Source of the DNA: Leptotrichia wadei
GTDB taxonomy: Bacteria > Fusobacteriota > Fusobacteriia > Fusobacteriales > Leptotrichiaceae
Assembly (NCBI RefSeq): GCF_007990445.1
Contig: NZ_AP019841.1
Location: forward strand, 868,001 to 932,000
Reading direction: 5' to 3'
DNA: 64,000 bases
The stretch's first letter is position 1; each line of letters starts with the position of its first letter. A model generated the notes under the pieces. It was not told the DNA's origin, did no database searches, and was given only the letters and a program-made list of their open reading frames with translations. The translations under genes were made by a program, and so were the position numbers. Positions 46,190 through 57,489 of this stretch are shown in pieces.

Positions 46190-47384
46190 ATGGGAAAAAA
46201 GGCATTAGTAATCGGAGCTGGAGGAGTGTCAAATGTAGTTTGTCATAAGTGTTTAGTTCGATTATGATAGCTAGTCGTACAAAGGCAAAATGTGATGAAA
46301 TTAAAGAAAGGATTGAAAAAAGCAAATATGCTGGAAGAATTGAAATTCAGACTGCACAGGTAGATGCTAATAATGTGCCTGAATTGGTAACGCTTATTAA
46401 TGAATATAAGCCTGACATTGTGATAAATGTGGCTTTGCCGTATCAAGATTTGACAATTATGGATGCTTGTCTAGAAACTAAGACTGATTATTTGGATACA
46501 GCGAACTATGAGCCGTTAGATACTGCCAAATTTGAGTATAAATGGCAATGGGCTTATAAGGAAAAATTTGAAAAAGCTGGAATTACGGCTATTTTGGGAA
46601 GTGGATTTGATCCAGGTGTTACTGGAGTATTTTCAGCTTATGCACAAAAGCATTACTTCGATGAAATAAATTATATTGATATTCTTGATGCAAATGCTGG
46701 AGATCACGGTTATCCGTTTGCAACAAACTTTAATCCTGAAATTAATATTAGGGAAGTTACAGCTAATGGAAGTTACTGGGAAGATGGAAAATGGGTGGAA
46801 ACAAAGCCTATGGAAATTAAACGGGTATATGATTTTCCACAAATTGGTGAAAAAGATATGTACTATTGCACCATGAAGAATTAGAATCGCTTGCATTAAA
46901 TATAAAAGGGATTAAAAGAATTAGATTTTTTATGACTTTTGGGCAAAGTTATTTGACTCATCTAAAAGTGCTTGAAAATGTTGGAATGACATCAATTGAG
47001 CCAATAGAATTTGAAGGAAAGCAAATTGTACCGCTACAATTTTTGACAGCAGTATTGCCTGATCCAGCTTCGCTTGGGCCTAGAACAAAAGGTAAAACTA
47101 ATATCGGAAATATTTTTAGAGGTAAAAAAGATGGAGTTGAAAAAACTTATTATGTTTATAATGTTTGTGACCATCAAGAATGTTATAAAGAAGTCAGCTC
47201 ACAAGCTATTTCCTATACAACAGGAGTTCCTGCAATGATTGGAGCTGCAATGGTACTTACAGGTGAATGGAAAAAGCCAGGAGTATTTAATGTGGAAGAA
47301 ATGAATCCAGATCCATTTATGGATGCGTTAAACAAGTTTGGACTTCCATGGATTGAAAACTTTGATCCTGCATTAGTTGATTAG
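46190..47384 (+). pseudogene. Frameshifted carboxynorspermidine synthase-like (saccharopine dehydrogenase family)
   Basis: ATG 46,190 behind gaggagg starts MGKKALVIGAGGVSNVVCHK, a Rossmann NAD(P) loop, then stops at TGA. The frame from 46,249 continues FSSIMIASRTKAKCDEIKER and ends at 46,884 after GEKDMYY. The third frame resumes LHHEELESLALNIKGIKRIR and completes the protein. Together they give about 390 residues of the carboxynorspermidine dehydrogenase group. A short deletion near 46,245 and one lost base near 46,868 break it. No decarboxylase gene lies beside it. Confidence 0.8.
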
Positions 47385-47934
47385 TTGTTTAAATGATAAA
47401 ATATTCAATTTATTAAATTAAAATTAATAAATATAAACTATTTTTACTCTCGTTCTAAATTATAATTATTATGATTAAGATAGAGAGTATTTTTTTTTGT
47501 TATTTTAAACATATATATTAATAAATGATTAATAAATAATTATTTTTCAAACAAAACTCAAAAAAATGCTTGAATTTTTTTTGAATGTATTATAATATTA
47601 AATTAGGAAGTTATTTTTTTGAGAAAATATATAGATCAGTTTAAATACAGATAAAATAATCATCACTTAGCCTAGAAATCATTTTTTTTTGTATTTTGGA
47701 TTATTATTGTTTCTGAAAAAAATTTCCAGATTGATGATTTTAGATTGTCGAACAAATAGTCAATTGTAAAAGGAAATAAAGATTAAATAACAGTAGATTT
47801 ATAACTGTAAGAAGTCAAGTTCCTTGTAAAAGTGAAGGGAAATAATGAAGATAAAAATTTAAAAATGCTGTATTAGTTCAAATTTTTATACTTTTACAAA
47901 CAGTTATAAAACAAAAAAGAGAAGGAGATTAAAA
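47385..47934 (+). other. Long leader region before the autotransporter
   Basis: No gene is supported. A terminator (TACTCTC at 47,445 pairing with GAGAGTA at 47,483, then nine T) closes the pseudogene. A TATAAT at 47,591 preceded by TTGAAT at 47,570 is a possible promoter, which would leave a 330-base untranslated leader. The ribosome site gaaggag lies at 47,921. Confidence 0.5.
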
Positions 47935-48017
47935 ATGACTGGCAATTTATTAAATTTAAAAAAGATCTAAAATCATTTGCAAAAAGATGTAAAGATTTTA
48001 GATATACAAATGCGGCA
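47935..48017 (+). other. Out-of-frame start of the autotransporter
   Basis: ATG 47,935 has an ideal gaaggag site but reads only ten codons to TAA. The autotransporter frame is open through the same bases as WQFIKFKKDLKSFAKRCKDF then RYTNAALITFLITG, the typical basic extended signal of fusobacterial autotransporters. One base more right after the ATG would join them. Confidence 0.7.
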
Positions 48018-51000
48018 TTGATTACATTTTTGATTACAGGTGTCGTAAGTATTAGAGACAACTTATTTTCTGCAGAAATGAGCAAAAGCATCGAGAGTCA
48101 GAAACAGGTAATTTCAACATCAATAAAGGATATGCATACTAAAGTTCAGCAAACTAGAAGAGAAAATGACAAACTTTTGAAAAAAACAAATCTGGAACTA
48201 ATTCAGCTTATGGAACAGGGAGATCACGTAGTAAAATCTCCATGGAGCAGTTGGCAATATGGAATTAACGGATTTTATAGTAACTGGAATGGAAGATACA
48301 AAGGACGTGGAGATAAGGAAGAAAAATACCCTTATCAAGGAATCTTTGAAAGAAGTAACGATCTTTACGAAAGATCAATCTCTCCAGATAGTGGTCAATA
48401 CAATCTATTACACAGAAACAGAAAACCAAACTTTGCATCAGGATCATCAAAAGGATTTGGAGTAGCAAGTTTTAAAACGGTTAAAGAGCCGATTATTCCA
48501 TTTGAAGTGAATGCAGGAATACGTCCGAGAAATATCAACAAATCAGCAATTACAATAGCAGCAAAGACAGCAATTACACCAGAATTACCAGAAGCAATCA
48601 AATTTACACCTCCGAAACCTGTTATAAGTATACCAGAAGTACCTAATTTACCAGCTCCACCTACTTTTAATATAAAGTTAGGATCATTTTGTAATTATAT
48701 GACACCTAACTGTAATGCAAGAGGTGATAACGGTGGTCCGTATACAGGAACAGGAGCAGGAACTCCTTATTCTTTTAGTCATTTAACAAATCAAACTGTA
48801 ACATCTTCTGATTTATCTGGGGGACCAGCAGTCAGATATGCATGGCAAAATGTTGATTCACCATTATTAAAAGTATATTTTGATTATGGTCTTGTATTCC
48901 AAACAGGAATTTCACATGCAGCAGCAGCAACAGGAGGCGGAACATTAACTTTAAATGCACCATTAACAATTGATTCAATAAGAGGTTCTATAACAGATCC
49001 AAATGCTTCTGTACGAACATGGAATAATCAAGTGTTTTTAGTTGGAGGTTCTAGAGTGGCGACTTTAGATAATGGAACAAATGCAAAAATTCTTAATAAT
49101 AATAAGATCGATTTAGTTGGGCCACTTGTAATCGGATTTGAAATGCAGTCAGATACAAATAATTTTAAAAATTATAGTATTGTACAAGGAACAAGAGAAG
49201 TTGAAAATGCGAATATAATAACAGATAGTTCAGAACCCTCAAATAATGACTTAAATACAATTTTTGCTACAAATCCAAATGGAGTAACATTAAATTTGGC
49301 ACCTAAATTAGGTGGAGGAAGTATAGTTGTAAAAAGAAAAAATGGATATACCGGCTATAAAATAGGACTAATCTTAACTTTTGAAAATAATGATAATTAT
49401 ACTACGAGCAAATATATATTAAAAAATAGTGGAAAAATTGATTTTGGTGGTGAAAAATCAATAGGAATACAAATATATGCACCAGGTTCTCCTTCTAATG
49501 TTGAAGTATCAAATAGTGGTACAGGAACTAATGGAATATATATGGGTGGAATTGAAAGCTATGGAATGAAATGGTCATCAAGAGTTTCTGATGCAAGTAC
49601 AATGAATAATACTGGAAAAATTACTGTAAGTGGAGATGCAGGAACTGATGCAAGTGGAAAACCAGTTAATTCACTATCTTCAGGAATTGCAGTTGTAGAA
49701 AATTTTGATTATTCAGGAGCAGATGCAATAAGAGCATATACTGGAAAAGTAACAAATAATGGAACTATAGCTGTATCAGGTGGTAAAGCAAATACTGGAA
49801 TGGTTCTTGTCCTGAATGCGGCAGATGATATTACCAATACATCTTTAGGAACTATAACAGTAGATAGTACAACTGGAAAACAGAATATAGGTATGAGAGT
49901 AGATAAAGGTTCTACTGGTACTGATAATAGTGGAACTCCAGTAGCTAAAAATGAAGGAAAAATTTATTTAAGTGGAGATTCTTCGATAGGAATGGTCGCA
50001 AATGGAGAAGCTAAAATTACAAATAGTGCTTCAAGTTCAGAAATAACATCTAATAGTGCAAATGTAAAAAATGCAATTGGAATGGCAACTGATGGAGGAA
50101 CTATTGATAATAATAGTAAAATTGAATTGCTAGGTTCAGGAGCATCAACTAATACGGGAGTGCTTTTAGTAAAAGAAAATAAAACTACAACCCCTAGTGG
50201 AACATTTGGAACAAATAGTAATATTAAAATTACAGGAGATAACTCAATAGGAGTATTAGTTAGAAATGGTACATTAGATTATGCTGGAACTACAACTGCA
50301 CAGGGAAAAGGAGTAGCAGGACTTATTGTTGGAGATAATGGAACAAATATGGCTACTGTAACTGCTAAAGATACTGGAACAGTAACAGTAAATGGTGGTG
50401 CTTCAACAACTCCAGCTGGAGTTTACAGCTATACAGACGCATCAGGAAACACAATCAAAAAAGGATCTTACGGAATTGTTGTTGGTAAAAATTCAAATCT
50501 TTTAAGTAATAATGGGAAGAATGTCGATGTTGATGTAAATGTTAAGGAAGCTGAATCAATAGGGCTGTATGCAGGTGAGAATGCTACATTGGAAGTTGGA
50601 AATCATACAGTAAAAGCTGATGAAGGTGCAGTAAACTATGATGCAGATAAAGGTAAGATTACATTAAAAGGAACAGGGACTGCGACAACTGGTAAAAAAT
50701 CATTGTTATTCTATCTTGGTGAAGATGGTACAGGTAAAGTTTCGATAGATGGAAAAATGACAGCGACTATTGAAGGTGCAACTAAGGCTAGTGAAAGAGG
50801 AACGGCTTTTTACTATGTAGGAAATGGTGGAAATTTTGGAAAAAGTGAAATTGAAGGATGGGCAAAGGTTAATTTTGGAGATGGAACAAATACAACTTTG
50901 GGAAATTTGACATTAAATATGAATAAAGATTCAAGATTATTTATAGCTCAAAATGTTGGGATGAATTTATCTGATACAACAGGAAATACTATTTCAAGTG

Positions 51001-54000
51001 CAACAGGAGCTCATATAAATGGGAACGACTATAAGACATTCATGCTGTATTTAAGTAAACTTACAATTAACCAGGATGTAAACTTGGATAATAGCACGGA
51101 TGCATATAATAAGCTTGAAATTTCAAATTCGTCAATAACAAATGCAAATACGAAGACTATAACTGGAACAAAAGCTAATCAAGTTGCAATGGCACAGGAA
51201 AATGACAGCAAATTGTATTCAACAAGTAAAGTTACATTGTCAAATGAAGGAACGATTAATTTAAGTGGTGCAGGTTCTACAGGGATTTATGGGAAATATG
51301 GAGAACTATATAATCAGGCAACTGGTGTTATGACAATGGGAGATAAAACAACGGCAATATATGGAACTGGAGATTCAATAATTGAAAATAAAGGAAAGAT
51401 TACAATAGGTTCCAATACTACAGGGTTATATTCTGAAGGGTCTAAGTCACATGCCATAAAAAATTCAGGAACAATAGAATCATCAGGAAACGATTCAGTT
51501 GCAATATCTTATAAGCCAGATGCTACGCTTAGTCCAGGAACAGTATTGGAAAATACAGGAAAAATCACTATGACAGGTGATAGAAATACAGGTATTTATG
51601 CTACAGGAACACCAGGTTACACAGCTAAAAACAGCGGAATAATAACATTGGGAGATTCGGCAACAATTAAGAATCCTAATGTAGGACTTTATACAGATCA
51701 CGATGCTGTCACTCTTGAAAATACAGGAACAATAAATTCAGGAAATAATACAATTGGAATTTATGGATATGGTGCAAATAATTCTGGAAATCTAAAGATA
51801 GGAAATGCAGCAATTGGAATCTATTCTCAAGGCAAGGATGTAAACTTGACAGGCGGAACTATTACTACTGGAACTGATGAAGCAGTCGGAGTTTATACAG
51901 TTGGAAGTGGACAGACAATTGCAAATAATGGGACTTCATTTAATATTGGAAAAGATTCATTTGGATTTGTAAATGTAGGAAGTGGAAACAAAATAATTTC
52001 AAGTATTTCAAATATTGGACTTAATGATAATAATGTCTACATTTATTCAAATGATACGAAAGGAACTGTAATAAATAATACAAGTATAACTTCAGGAGCC
52101 GGAGCTAAGACAAATTATGGTATTTATTCAGCTGGAACTGTAACGAATAATGCAAATATTGATTTATCAAGTGGTGTAGGAAGTGTGGCAATTTACAGTA
52201 TTAAAGGCGGAACTGCAACAAATAATGCAACAATTACAGTTGGAGAATCAGATGTTGTTAACAAGCTTTATTCAATAGGTATGGGTGCAGGATATGAAAA
52301 TAGCGATACAGGAAATGTTGTAAATAAAGGTACAATTAATGTAAATGGAAAAAACAGTATTGGAATGTATGCAAGTGGAAACGGAAGTACTGCGACAAAT
52401 GATGGAAATATTGTGTTGAATGCAAATAATACTACTGGTATTTATGTTGACAATGGTGCAACTGCGATTAATAACAAATCAATTACAACAGGTTCAGGAA
52501 ACTATATGAGAACAGTTGGAGTATATCTTGGAAAAGATACAAAATTGATAAATAATAAAGGTGCTGTTATAGATATAAATGGAAAAAGCGGTGTTGGAGT
52601 TTATTTGAAAGGTGGAACAATTGCCAATTATGGAACAATTAGGGTAAATGGAAGCACAAGGGATGAAGATACAATCTATGAATTTAAATTACCTTCTACA
52701 GGAAAAGGTATAGGAGGAGTAAATATAGATGCGCCTTCAGGAGCAACAAGTGCTACAATTACATTAAATGGAGTTCCACAAACACCAGTAATTATAAATA
52801 CAGTTAAGAAAAATCCAATATCTGTATCAGCATCAAGCATCGGTCTTTATGTAAATACATCAGGAGTTGATTATACAAAATCAATAGATGGATTGCAAAA
52901 CTTGACAAGTGAAGCAGATCTTATTATTGGAGCTGAAGCAGCAGAATCGACAAATAGTAAATATATACTCGTAAATGATCCTAATATAATAAATCCATAC
53001 AGAACAGCAATGTTAAACAATCCAAGTATTAAGTGGAATGTATATTCAGGTTCAATAGGATGGATGGCTACTCCGACATTGGATTCAAATGGAGTAATTA
53101 CAAGTTTGTATATGGCTAAGATTCCGTATACAGAATGGGCTGGAAGAGAAAGTACACCTGTAAACAATATGGATACATATAATTTTGCAGATGGTCTGGA
53201 ACAAAGATATGGAGTTGAAAATTTAGGAACTAGGGAACGTGCAATATTTACAAAATTAAACGGAATTGGAAATAATGAAGAAGTATTACTTCAACAAGCT
53301 TTCGATGAAATGATGGGACATCAATATGGAAATACTCAAATGAGAATAAATGCAACTGGAAACTTGCTTGATAAGGAATTCAGATACTTGAAACATGACT
53401 GGAGAAATCCATCTAAACAAAACAACAAGATCAAGGCATTTGGAATAAGAGATGAGTACAATACTGATACAGCAGGAATTATTGACTATATAAGCAATGC
53501 TTACGGAGTAGCTTATGTTCATGAAGATGAAAAGATCAAGATGGGTAATTCTAGCGGATGGTACGCAGGAGCTGTAACAAACAGATTCAAGTTTAAGGAC
53601 ATTGGACGTTCAAAAGAAGATCAGACAATGATAAAAGCTGGAATATTCAAGACAATGTCACCTAAGAAGGACTATAACGGAGCATTGCAGTGGACAATTG
53701 GCGGAGATGTGTTTGCAGGAATTAACAATATGAAACGTAGATACTTAGTCGTTGATGACATATTCCAGGCAAAATCAAATTACAATTCTTATGGAGCTGC
53801 ATTAAAAAATGAACTAGGCTATGATATAAGAATGAGCGAAAGAACACATCTAAGACCTTACGGGGCATTGAAGATGGAATACGGAAGATTTGACAGCATA
53901 AAGGAAGATTCGGGAGAAATGAGACTTCAAGTTAAAGGTAATGATTACTTCTCAGTTAAGCCTGAAGCAGGATTAGAATTTAAATATGTTCAGCCACTTG

Positions 54001-54269
54001 CAGTCAGAACAAACTTGACTGTTGGAGTTACAGCCGCTTATGAAAACGAACTTGGAAAAGTTGGAAATGTAAACAATGAGGCAAAAGTAAGATATACAAA
54101 TGCTGACTGGTTTGGAATAAGAGGCGAAAAAGACGACAGACGTGGAAGTGGTAAGTTTGACCTTAACATCGGAGTAGACAATACTAGATTTGGTGTTACG
54201 GTAAATGCTGGATATGACACTAAAGGAAATAATGTTCGAGGTGGAATTGGATTTAGAGCAATCTACTAA
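48018..54269 (+). CDS. Giant type Va autotransporter adhesin, fusobacterial type
   Basis: A 2,083-residue frame from TTG 48,018; the natural start is probably ATG 47,935 with one missing base. The signal segment AALITFLITGVVS is followed by a fusobacterial autotransporter N-terminal domain (coiled SIESQKQVISTSIKDMHTKV, then SPWSSWQYGINGFYSNWNGR). The passenger of about 1,500 residues is Gly/Asn/Thr-rich with repeated 'NTGTI..GNNS-GIY' beta-helix-like rungs. A C-terminal beta-barrel (from about residue 1,800) ends GIGFRAIY with the usual terminal aromatic. It should be surface-displayed, probably for adhesion. Confidence 0.88.
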   Translation: MITFLITGVVSIRDNLFSAEMSKSIESQKQVISTSIKDMHTKVQQTRRENDKLLKKTNLELIQLMEQGDHVVKSPWSSWQYGINGFYSNWNGRYKGRGDKEEKYPYQGIFERSNDLYERSISPDSGQYNLLHRNRKPNFASGSSKGFGVASFKTVKEPIIPFEVNAGIRPRNINKSAITIAAKTAITPELPEAIKFTPPKPVISIPEVPNLPAPPTFNIKLGSFCNYMTPNCNARGDNGGPYTGTGAGTPYSFSHLTNQTVTSSDLSGGPAVRYAWQNVDSPLLKVYFDYGLVFQTGISHAAAATGGGTLTLNAPLTIDSIRGSITDPNASVRTWNNQVFLVGGSRVATLDNGTNAKILNNNKIDLVGPLVIGFEMQSDTNNFKNYSIVQGTREVENANIITDSSEPSNNDLNTIFATNPNGVTLNLAPKLGGGSIVVKRKNGYTGYKIGLILTFENNDNYTTSKYILKNSGKIDFGGEKSIGIQIYAPGSPSNVEVSNSGTGTNGIYMGGIESYGMKWSSRVSDASTMNNTGKITVSGDAGTDASGKPVNSLSSGIAVVENFDYSGADAIRAYTGKVTNNGTIAVSGGKANTGMVLVLNAADDITNTSLGTITVDSTTGKQNIGMRVDKGSTGTDNSGTPVAKNEGKIYLSGDSSIGMVANGEAKITNSASSSEITSNSANVKNAIGMATDGGTIDNNSKIELLGSGASTNTGVLLVKENKTTTPSGTFGTNSNIKITGDNSIGVLVRNGTLDYAGTTTAQGKGVAGLIVGDNGTNMATVTAKDTGTVTVNGGASTTPAGVYSYTDASGNTIKKGSYGIVVGKNSNLLSNNGKNVDVDVNVKEAESIGLYAGENATLEVGNHTVKADEGAVNYDADKGKITLKGTGTATTGKKSLLFYLGEDGTGKVSIDGKMTATIEGATKASERGTAFYYVGNGGNFGKSEIEGWAKVNFGDGTNTTLGNLTLNMNKDSRLFIAQNVGMNLSDTTGNTISSATGAHINGNDYKTFMLYLSKLTINQDVNLDNSTDAYNKLEISNSSITNANTKTITGTKANQVAMAQENDSKLYSTSKVTLSNEGTINLSGAGSTGIYGKYGELYNQATGVMTMGDKTTAIYGTGDSIIENKGKITIGSNTTGLYSEGSKSHAIKNSGTIESSGNDSVAISYKPDATLSPGTVLENTGKITMTGDRNTGIYATGTPGYTAKNSGIITLGDSATIKNPNVGLYTDHDAVTLENTGTINSGNNTIGIYGYGANNSGNLKIGNAAIGIYSQGKDVNLTGGTITTGTDEAVGVYTVGSGQTIANNGTSFNIGKDSFGFVNVGSGNKIISSISNIGLNDNNVYIYSNDTKGTVINNTSITSGAGAKTNYGIYSAGTVTNNANIDLSSGVGSVAIYSIKGGTATNNATITVGESDVVNKLYSIGMGAGYENSDTGNVVNKGTINVNGKNSIGMYASGNGSTATNDGNIVLNANNTTGIYVDNGATAINNKSITTGSGNYMRTVGVYLGKDTKLINNKGAVIDINGKSGVGVYLKGGTIANYGTIRVNGSTRDEDTIYEFKLPSTGKGIGGVNIDAPSGATSATITLNGVPQTPVIINTVKKNPISVSASSIGLYVNTSGVDYTKSIDGLQNLTSEADLIIGAEAAESTNSKYILVNDPNIINPYRTAMLNNPSIKWNVYSGSIGWMATPTLDSNGVITSLYMAKIPYTEWAGRESTPVNNMDTYNFADGLEQRYGVENLGTRERAIFTKLNGIGNNEEVLLQQAFDEMMGHQYGNTQMRINATGNLLDKEFRYLKHDWRNPSKQNNKIKAFGIRDEYNTDTAGIIDYISNAYGVAYVHEDEKIKMGNSSGWYAGAVTNRFKFKDIGRSKEDQTMIKAGIFKTMSPKKDYNGALQWTIGGDVFAGINNMKRRYLVVDDIFQAKSNYNSYGAALKNELGYDIRMSERTHLRPYGALKMEYGRFDSIKEDSGEMRLQVKGNDYFSVKPEAGLEFKYVQPLAVRTNLTVGVTAAYENELGKVGNVNNEAKVRYTNADWFGIRGEKDDRRGSGKFDLNIGVDNTRFGVTVNAGYDTKGNNVRGGIGFRAIY

Positions 54270-54344
54270 TTTAAATAGTAACAGTTTTAAATTGTTAGTC
54301 ACAATTATATAAAGACTCCTTTAAATATAGGAGTTCCAAAGAAG

Positions 54345-54391
54345 TTCGGTAGCTTTGTGAAATTTATTTTCAAGGCTATCGAATTTTTTTT
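54345..54391 (+). terminator. Autotransporter terminator
   Basis: TTCGGTAGCTTTG (54,345-54,357) and CAAGGCTATCGAA (54,371-54,383) pair over 13 positions, then eight T. A smaller ACTCCT/AGGAGT stem lies just before it. Confidence 0.85.
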
Positions 54392-54477
54392 ATATTAACC
54401 CCCTTTTAAAAAAAGGAACAAATTTTTATAATATTTTTAAGTTTTTTAAAAAATGTAAAAAAATTTAAAAAAAAGTG

Positions 54478-54540
54478 TTGACAAAAAAATCAAATAGTGG
54501 TATATTATATTTGTTAGCAACCAAAGAGATAGAGTGCTAA
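54478..54540 (+). promoter_or_regulatory. clpB promoter with CIRCE operator
   Basis: TTGACA (54,478-54,483), 17 bases and TATATT (54,501-54,506) form the promoter. Just downstream, TTAGCAACC (54,514-54,522), nine bases and GAGTGCTAA (54,532-54,540) match the CIRCE consensus TTAGCACTC-N9-GAGTGCTAA, with a perfect right arm and seven of nine in the left. HrcA should repress clpB here until heat shock. Confidence 0.88.
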
Positions 54541-54580
54541 TAAAGAGTAAGATAAATTTAGTAATAAAAAGGTGATATAT

Positions 54581-57151
54581 ATGGAACAAAACTTTACGCA
54601 AAAAAGTATGAGTGCCATCTCGGAAGCTCATAACTTTGCGATTAGATATAAACATTCCGAGATAAAAACGGAGCATTTACTTCTTGCTTTAATTAATCAA
54701 ATGGATGGACTTATTCCTAACATTCTACAAAAGATGGGAATTAATCCTGCCGAATTGACTAAAAAGCTTGAAGCAAAATTGAATAGTATGCCAAAAATTG
54801 AAGGTGGAGTTGGTGAAGCAAGACCGAACGCTGAAGTTAATCGAATAATTGTTGGTGCTGAAGATTATGCTAAAAAGATGGGTGACAGCTACATTAGTAC
54901 AGAACACTTGTTTCTTGCGGCATTTGATAACAACTCTTTCTTGAAGGAAAATGGCGTTAATAAAAAACAATTTGAAAATGTTTTAAATGAGGTTAGAGGA
55001 GGAAGAAAAATTATGACAGACAACCCTGAAAGTACTTACGAAGCATTAGATAAGTTTGGTAAGGATTTGGTTGAGTTGGCGAGAAAAGGTAAATTGGACC
55101 CAATAATTGGTCGTGACCAGGAAATTCGTCGTGCAATCCAAATTTTATCAAGAAGAAATAAAAATAATCCGATTTTAATTGGGGAACCTGGTGTTGGTAA
55201 AACTGCTATCGCCGAAGGAATTGCTCAGAGAATCTTGAAAGGAGATGTACCTGAAAACTTGAAGGATAAAACAATCTTTTCATTAGATTTAGGAGCGTTG
55301 GTAGCTGGTGCTAAATATCGTGGGGAATTTGAAGAAAGATTAAAAGCGGTTCTTGAAGAAATTGAAAATAGTGAAGGTAGAATAATTTTATTCATTGATG
55401 AAGTTCATAACATCGTTGGAGCTGGAAAAACTGAAGGTTCAATGGATGCTGGAAACCTTTTAAAGCCAATGCTTGCTCGTGGTGAAGTAAAAGTAATTGG
55501 TGCAACAACAATTGATGAATATAGAAAATATATTGAAAAAGATGCGGCTCTTGAAAGAAGATTCCAACCAGTAATGGTTAATGAGCCAACAATTGAAGAT
55601 ACAATTTCAATTCTTCGTGGATTGAAGGAAAAATTTGAAATTTTTCATGGAATTAGAATAACTGACAATGCGATAGTTACTGCTGCAACAATGAGTGACA
55701 GATATATTAATGACAGATTTTTGCCAGATAAAGCGATTGACTTAATTGATGAAGCTGCTGCGAAGGTAAAAACTGAAATTAATTCGATGCCAGTTGAATT
55801 GGATGAAATTACAAGAAGATTGATGCAATTGGAAATTGAAAAAGTTGCGTTGAGTAAAGAAACTGACAAGGCTTCTAAAGAAAGATTGACTACTCTTGAA
55901 AAAGAAATTGCTGATTTAAAGGATGAAGAAAAAGAATTGAAATCACAATGGGAAAGAGAAAAACAAGAAGCTGGAAAAGTTGCTAAAATTAATGAAGAAA
56001 TTGAAAAAATTAAATTACAAATTGAAGAGGCTCAAAGAAAAAATGACTATAATAAATTGGCTGAACTTCAATATGGTAAATTGCCAGAATTAGAAAAACA
56101 AAAAGAATCTGAAGAAGAAAAGGCAATAGATAATTCTTCTGTTGCAAATAAATTATTGAAACAAGAAATTGACAGTGAAGAAATTGCTGAAGTTGTTGGA
56201 AAATGGACAGGAATTCCAGTTGCGAAATTGTTACAAGGGGAAAGAGAAAAAATCTTACACTTGGCTGAACATATGATGAAAAGAGTAATTGGACAAGATG
56301 ATGCAATTAAAACTATTAGCGATACAATCATTCGTTCTCGTGCTGGATTAAAAGATCCAAACAGACCAATCGGTTCGTTCATATTCTTAGGACCTACTGG
56401 TGTTGGTAAAACTTATTTGACTAAGACATTAGCATTTAACTTGTTTGATGATGAAGACAATATTGTAAGAATTGATATGTCGGAATATATGGATAAATTC
56501 AGCGTCACTAGATTAATAGGAGCGCCTCCAGGATATGTTGGATACGAAGAAGGTGGACAATTGACAGAAGCTGTTAGAAGAAAACCTTATTCTGTAATCC
56601 TATTTGATGAAATTGAAAAAGCACATCCTGATGTATTCAATGTATTGTTACAATTATTAGACGACGGTAGACTTACTGACGGTAAAGGTAAAATCGTTGA
56701 CTTCAAAAACACAATTGTAATTATGACATCAAATATCGGTAGTGAAATCATCTTAAATGACCCAATGGTAAGCGAACCTACAAAAGAAGCCGTTTTAGAT
56801 GAAATGAAACACAGATTTAAACCTGAATTTTTAAACAGAATTGACGATATTATAGTGTTTAAAGCATTAGGAAAAGAAAGTGTTAAAAATATTGTTAATC
56901 TTATCCTTGAAGGTATTAACGAAAGATTGAAAGAACAATACATCAAAGTTGAATTTACTGACAAAGCATTGGATTTCATCGTAGACGAAGCATACGACCC
57001 AGCTTACGGTGCAAGACCATTGAAACGATTTGTGCAAAAGGATATTGAAACTAATTTGTCTAAAATGATTTTAGGTGGAGAAGTTCCTGAAAATAGTGTT
57101 GTTAAAGTTGATAGTGATGGTAAAGATTTGATTTATAAAGTAGAAAAATAA
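54581..57151 (+). CDS. clpB: ClpB disaggregase
   Basis: An 856-residue Hsp100 chaperone that extracts proteins from aggregates with DnaK. The order is N-domain (residues 1-145), first AAA+ with GEPGVGKT and [12 protein letters not shown], a coiled-coil middle domain of about 120 residues, and second AAA+ with GPTGVGKT and [16 protein letters not shown] 54,581 follows aaaaggtgat; the frame from GTG 54,572 is less likely. It lacks a ClpP-binding tripeptide region of ClpA/C type and has its own heat-shock operator. Confidence 0.96.
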   Translation: MEQNFTQKSMSAISEAHNFAIRYKHSEIKTEHLLLALINQMDGLIPNILQKMGINPAELTKKLEAKLNSMPKIEGGVGEARPNAEVNRIIVGAEDYAKKMGDSYISTEHLFLAAFDNNSFLKENGVNKKQFENVLNEVRGGRKIMTDNPESTYEALDKFGKDLVELARKGKLDPIIGRDQEIRRAIQILSRRNKNNPILIGEPGVGKTAIAEGIAQRILKGDVPENLKDKTIFSLDLGALVAGAKYRGEFEERLKAVLEEIENSEGRIILFIDEVHNIVGAGKTEGSMDAGNLLKPMLARGEVKVIGATTIDEYRKYIEKDAALERRFQPVMVNEPTIEDTISILRGLKEKFEIFHGIRITDNAIVTAATMSDRYINDRFLPDKAIDLIDEAAAKVKTEINSMPVELDEITRRLMQLEIEKVALSKETDKASKERLTTLEKEIADLKDEEKELKSQWEREKQEAGKVAKINEEIEKIKLQIEEAQRKNDYNKLAELQYGKLPELEKQKESEEEKAIDNSSVANKLLKQEIDSEEIAEVVGKWTGIPVAKLLQGEREKILHLAEHMMKRVIGQDDAIKTISDTIIRSRAGLKDPNRPIGSFIFLGPTGVGKTYLTKTLAFNLFDDEDNIVRIDMSEYMDKFSVTRLIGAPPGYVGYEEGGQLTEAVRRKPYSVILFDEIEKAHPDVFNVLLQLLDDGRLTDGKGKIVDFKNTIVIMTSNIGSEIILNDPMVSEPTKEAVLDEMKHRFKPEFLNRIDDIIVFKALGKESVKNIVNLILEGINERLKEQYIKVEFTDKALDFIVDEAYDPAYGARPLKRFVQKDIETNLSKMILGGEVPENSVVKVDSDGKDLIYKVEK

Positions 57152-57489
57152 AAGAAAATAATTTTAGATTAGTCTTTTGAAATTAATTCTTAAAAATTAA
57201 TTTTCTAAAAACAGAAAAGGAAGTATCAGAAGTGGTACTTCTTTTTTGTATTTATACTTGAATATATTTAAAATCAAATTACTAAAATTATATAAATTTA
57301 GATTTTGAGTAAGGAGACATAACTTTTGAGTTTAGTTTTAAAGTAGTTTTACTATAATATGAATGAAATATAACATTTTACTAAATTTTATCAAAAAATT
57401 TAAAATATTGCAGTTGAATTTTGTAAAATAATAAGATAAAATACAAATAAAAATTATTTGAAGTATATTTTCAAGAAGGAGAATTAACT
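57152..57489 (+). other. Intergenic after clpB
   Basis: A terminator lies at 57,220-57,247 (GAAGTATC / GGTACTTC with one G-U pair, then T-run). The rest is AT-rich with no gene; AAGAAGGAGAA at 57,473 is the ribosome site of the next gene. Confidence 0.6.

Noticed and set aside
48018-54269. Trimeric YadA-type adhesin
   Set aside because: The C-terminus is a full beta-barrel of about 280 residues ending in an aromatic, as in type Va autotransporters, and no short YadA anchor or coiled stalk precedes it.
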